NCBI GenBank assembly: GCA_938003515.1
Contig: CALKYL010000357.1
Location: forward strand, 1 to 7,505
Direction: 5' to 3'
Length of the DNA: 7,505 nt
From: an uncultured bacterium
GTDB lineage: Bacteria; Planctomycetota; UBA1135; UBA2386
Shown: in pieces, positions 6,122 to 7,505 of the stretch
Numbering within the stretch: the first letter of the stretch is position 1
Layout: every line of letters begins with the position of its first letter
Position numbers and translations under genes: made by a program
Notes under the pieces: generated by a model
Seen by the model: only the letters and a program-made list of their open reading frames with translations
Database searches by the model: none
Told to the model about the DNA's origin: nothing

Positions 6122-7354
6122 ATGTTCACGACCATCCTGACCGGCATCGTCGCCCTGACGGGCGTCATCGTGCTCCTCGTGCTCTTGCTGATGTTCTGCG
6201 AGAGCAAGCTCGTCCAGAAGGGCAGGGTCAAGCTGCTCATCAACGACGACGAGGAGAAGTCGCCCGAAGTCGCGATCGGCAGCAACCTGCTGATGGCGCT
6301 CAGCGAGCAGAAGATCTTCCTGCCGTCCGCGTGCGGCGGGAAGGGCTCGTGCGCGATGTGCAAGTGCCAGGTGTTCGAAGGCGGCGGCGACATCCTGCCG
6401 TCCGAGCTGACGCACATCAGCCGCAGCGAGGCCAAGGAGCACTGGCGCTTGTCGTGTCAGGTCAAGGTGCGCGGCCCGATGAAGGTGCACGTGCCGGAGG
6501 AGATCTTCGGCATCCGCAAGTGGGAGTGCACCGTGCGCAGCAACAAGAACGTCGCGACGTTCATCAAGGAGCTGGTGGTGGACCTGCCGCCCGGCGAGAA
6601 GATCGACTTCAAGTCCGGCGGCTACATCCAGATCGACGTGCCGCCGTACGAGAACCTGAAGTTCGCCGACTTCGACGTCGAGGAGCGCTTCCGCGCCGAC
6701 TGGGACAAGTTCAAGCTCTGGGACCTGGTCGCCAGCAACCCCGAGCCGGTGTTCCGCGCCTACTCGATGGCCAACCACCCGGCGGAGGGCAACATGGTGA
6801 TGCTCAACATCCGCATCGCCACGCCGCCGCCGCGCCAGACGAACCTGCCGCCGGGCGTCTGCTCGAGCTACGTCTTCTCGCTCAAGCCCGGCGACAAGAT
6901 CACGATCTCGGGGCCCTACGGCGAGTTCTTCATCAAGGACACGAAGCGGGAGATGGTCTACATCGGCGGCGGCGCGGGCATGGCCCCGCTGCGCAGCCAC
7001 ATCTTCCACCTGTTCCACACGCTCAAGACCGACCGCAAGGTCAGCTACTGGTACGGCGCGCGCAGCAAGCGCGAGATGTTCTACACCGAGGACTTCGAGT
7101 CCATCGAGAAGGACTTCCCCAACTTCGAGTACCACGTCGCGCTGTCCGAGCCCCAGCCGGAGGACGACTGGAAGGGCTTCACCGGCTTCATCCACCAGGT
7201 CGTCTTCGACAACTACCTGAAGGACCACGAGAACGTCGACGAGATCGAGTTCTACCTCTGCGGCCCGCCGATGATGAACAACGCGGTGCAGAAGATGCTC
7301 GCCGACCTCGGGGTCGAGAAGGAGATGATCGCGTTCGACGACTTCGGCGGCTGA
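6122..7354 (+). CDS. nqrF: Na+-translocating NADH:quinone reductase subunit F (NADH-oxidising, FAD and 2Fe-2S)
   Basis: NqrF is the electron entry subunit: it oxidises NADH in the cytoplasm and passes electrons through FAD to a 2Fe-2S cluster. The 410-residue product is of normal length. It has one N-terminal membrane helix (about 3-25), a plant-type ferredoxin domain (about 35-125) with cluster cysteines Cys71, Cys77, Cys80 and Cys112 ([10 protein letters not shown] ... LSC), an FAD domain (about 135-270) with the flavin motif RAYSMAN (212-218), and an NADH domain with [13 protein letters not shown] (281-293), [12 protein letters not shown] (310-321) and [12 protein letters not shown] (378-389). 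The C-terminus [10 protein letters not shown] is the family ending. An additional cysteine, Cys82, follows the CxxC pair directly (CAMCKC). The start is set by the membrane helix; the ribosome binding site is weak. It is the last nqr gene in the window, and no apbE follows before the sequence ends. Confidence 0.97.
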   Translation: MFTTILTGIVALTGVIVLLVLLLMFCESKLVQKGRVKLLINDDEEKSPEVAIGSNLLMALSEQKIFLPSACGGKGSCAMCKCQVFEGGGDILPSELTHISRSEAKEHWRLSCQVKVRGPMKVHVPEEIFGIRKWECTVRSNKNVATFIKELVVDLPPGEKIDFKSGGYIQIDVPPYENLKFADFDVEERFRADWDKFKLWDLVASNPEPVFRAYSMANHPAEGNMVMLNIRIATPPPRQTNLPPGVCSSYVFSLKPGDKITISGPYGEFFIKDTKREMVYIGGGAGMAPLRSHIFHLFHTLKTDRKVSYWYGARSKREMFYTEDFESIEKDFPNFEYHVALSEPQPEDDWKGFTGFIHQVVFDNYLKDHENVDEIEFYLCGPPMMNNAVQKMLADLGVEKEMIAFDDFGG

Positions 7355-7356
7355 GC

Positions 7357-7374
7357 GCCGCCGCCGCCGCCGCC
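7357..7374 (+). repeat. Six GCC trinucleotides after nqrF
   Basis: A short GCC run begins 2 bp after the nqrF stop codon. It is probably slippage-prone low-complexity DNA with no visible function. No hairpin with a T-tract follows it, so no terminator for the operon can be called here. Confidence 0.6.
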
Positions 7375-7443
7375 TTCCTGGCCCCTCGCAGCTGCGTGTC
7401 TAGGTGCTGGCGGCCGGTCGACGGTCACCACCCCCTCGCTCAA

Positions 7444-7505
<62 letters not shown>

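Noticed and set aside
3739..7228. Very long minus-strand open frames opposite nqrB-nqrF (559 and 640 codons)
   Set aside because: The products are rich in His, Arg, Asp and Glu in a monotonous pattern expected from the reverse of GC-rich genes, and they lie opposite firmly identified subunits.

Overview
The window is a high-GC (by eye near 70%) bacterial contig end. Its core is a complete six-gene operon, nqrA-nqrB-nqrC-nqrD-nqrE-nqrF (1235-7354, + strand), for the Na+-translocating NADH:quinone oxidoreductase (Na+-NQR). This membrane complex oxidises NADH, reduces quinone and exports Na+. NQR occurs in Gammaproteobacteria, Bacteroidota, Chlamydiae, Verrucomicrobiota, Planctomycetota and others. 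The very high GC and the non-Vibrio-like details (extended NqrD and NqrE N-termini, an altered NqrB flavin motif) suggest a high-GC environmental lineage such as a planctomycete. This placement is a guess and cannot be proved from the window.

Layout. At the left edge a leftward gene (3-338, 5' part only) encodes a three-helix membrane N-terminus resembling the anchor of membrane-bound endonuclease/exonuclease/phosphatase (EEP) proteins. After a 245-bp divergent spacer with a weak promoter candidate and a perfect inverted repeat comes a free-standing acyl carrier protein (584-871). Next is a small unlisted-type gene (976-1155) for a 59-residue protein: one membrane helix followed by GSCGGL and three more cysteines. 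I read it as a divergent NqrM (DUF539), the Na+-NQR maturation factor. An 18-bp perfect palindrome and an 11-bp tandem repeat fill the 79 bp before nqrA. The nqr genes are tightly packed: 3 bp between A and B, a 4-bp ATGA overlap between B and C, then 54, 40 and 45 bp. The C-D gap is made of three 18-bp tandem repeats, the last of which holds the nqrD ribosome binding site. After nqrF there is a GCC run and a near-pure C tract to the end of the window, which is probably a sequencing or assembly artefact.

How the parts fit. NqrF takes electrons from NADH through FAD and a 2Fe-2S cluster. NqrD and NqrE carry the paired membrane cysteines that hold an intramembrane 2Fe-2S centre. NqrC and NqrB carry FMN covalently bound to threonine, and NqrB also carries riboflavin. 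NqrA is the soluble-side subunit. NqrM is thought to supply iron to the NqrD/E site. The flavin transferase ApbE, needed for NqrB and NqrC, is not in the window. The most interesting points are the relocated, shortened NqrM-like gene, the DGYSQPT motif in NqrB where SGAT is expected, and the repeat-built nqrC-nqrD junction.
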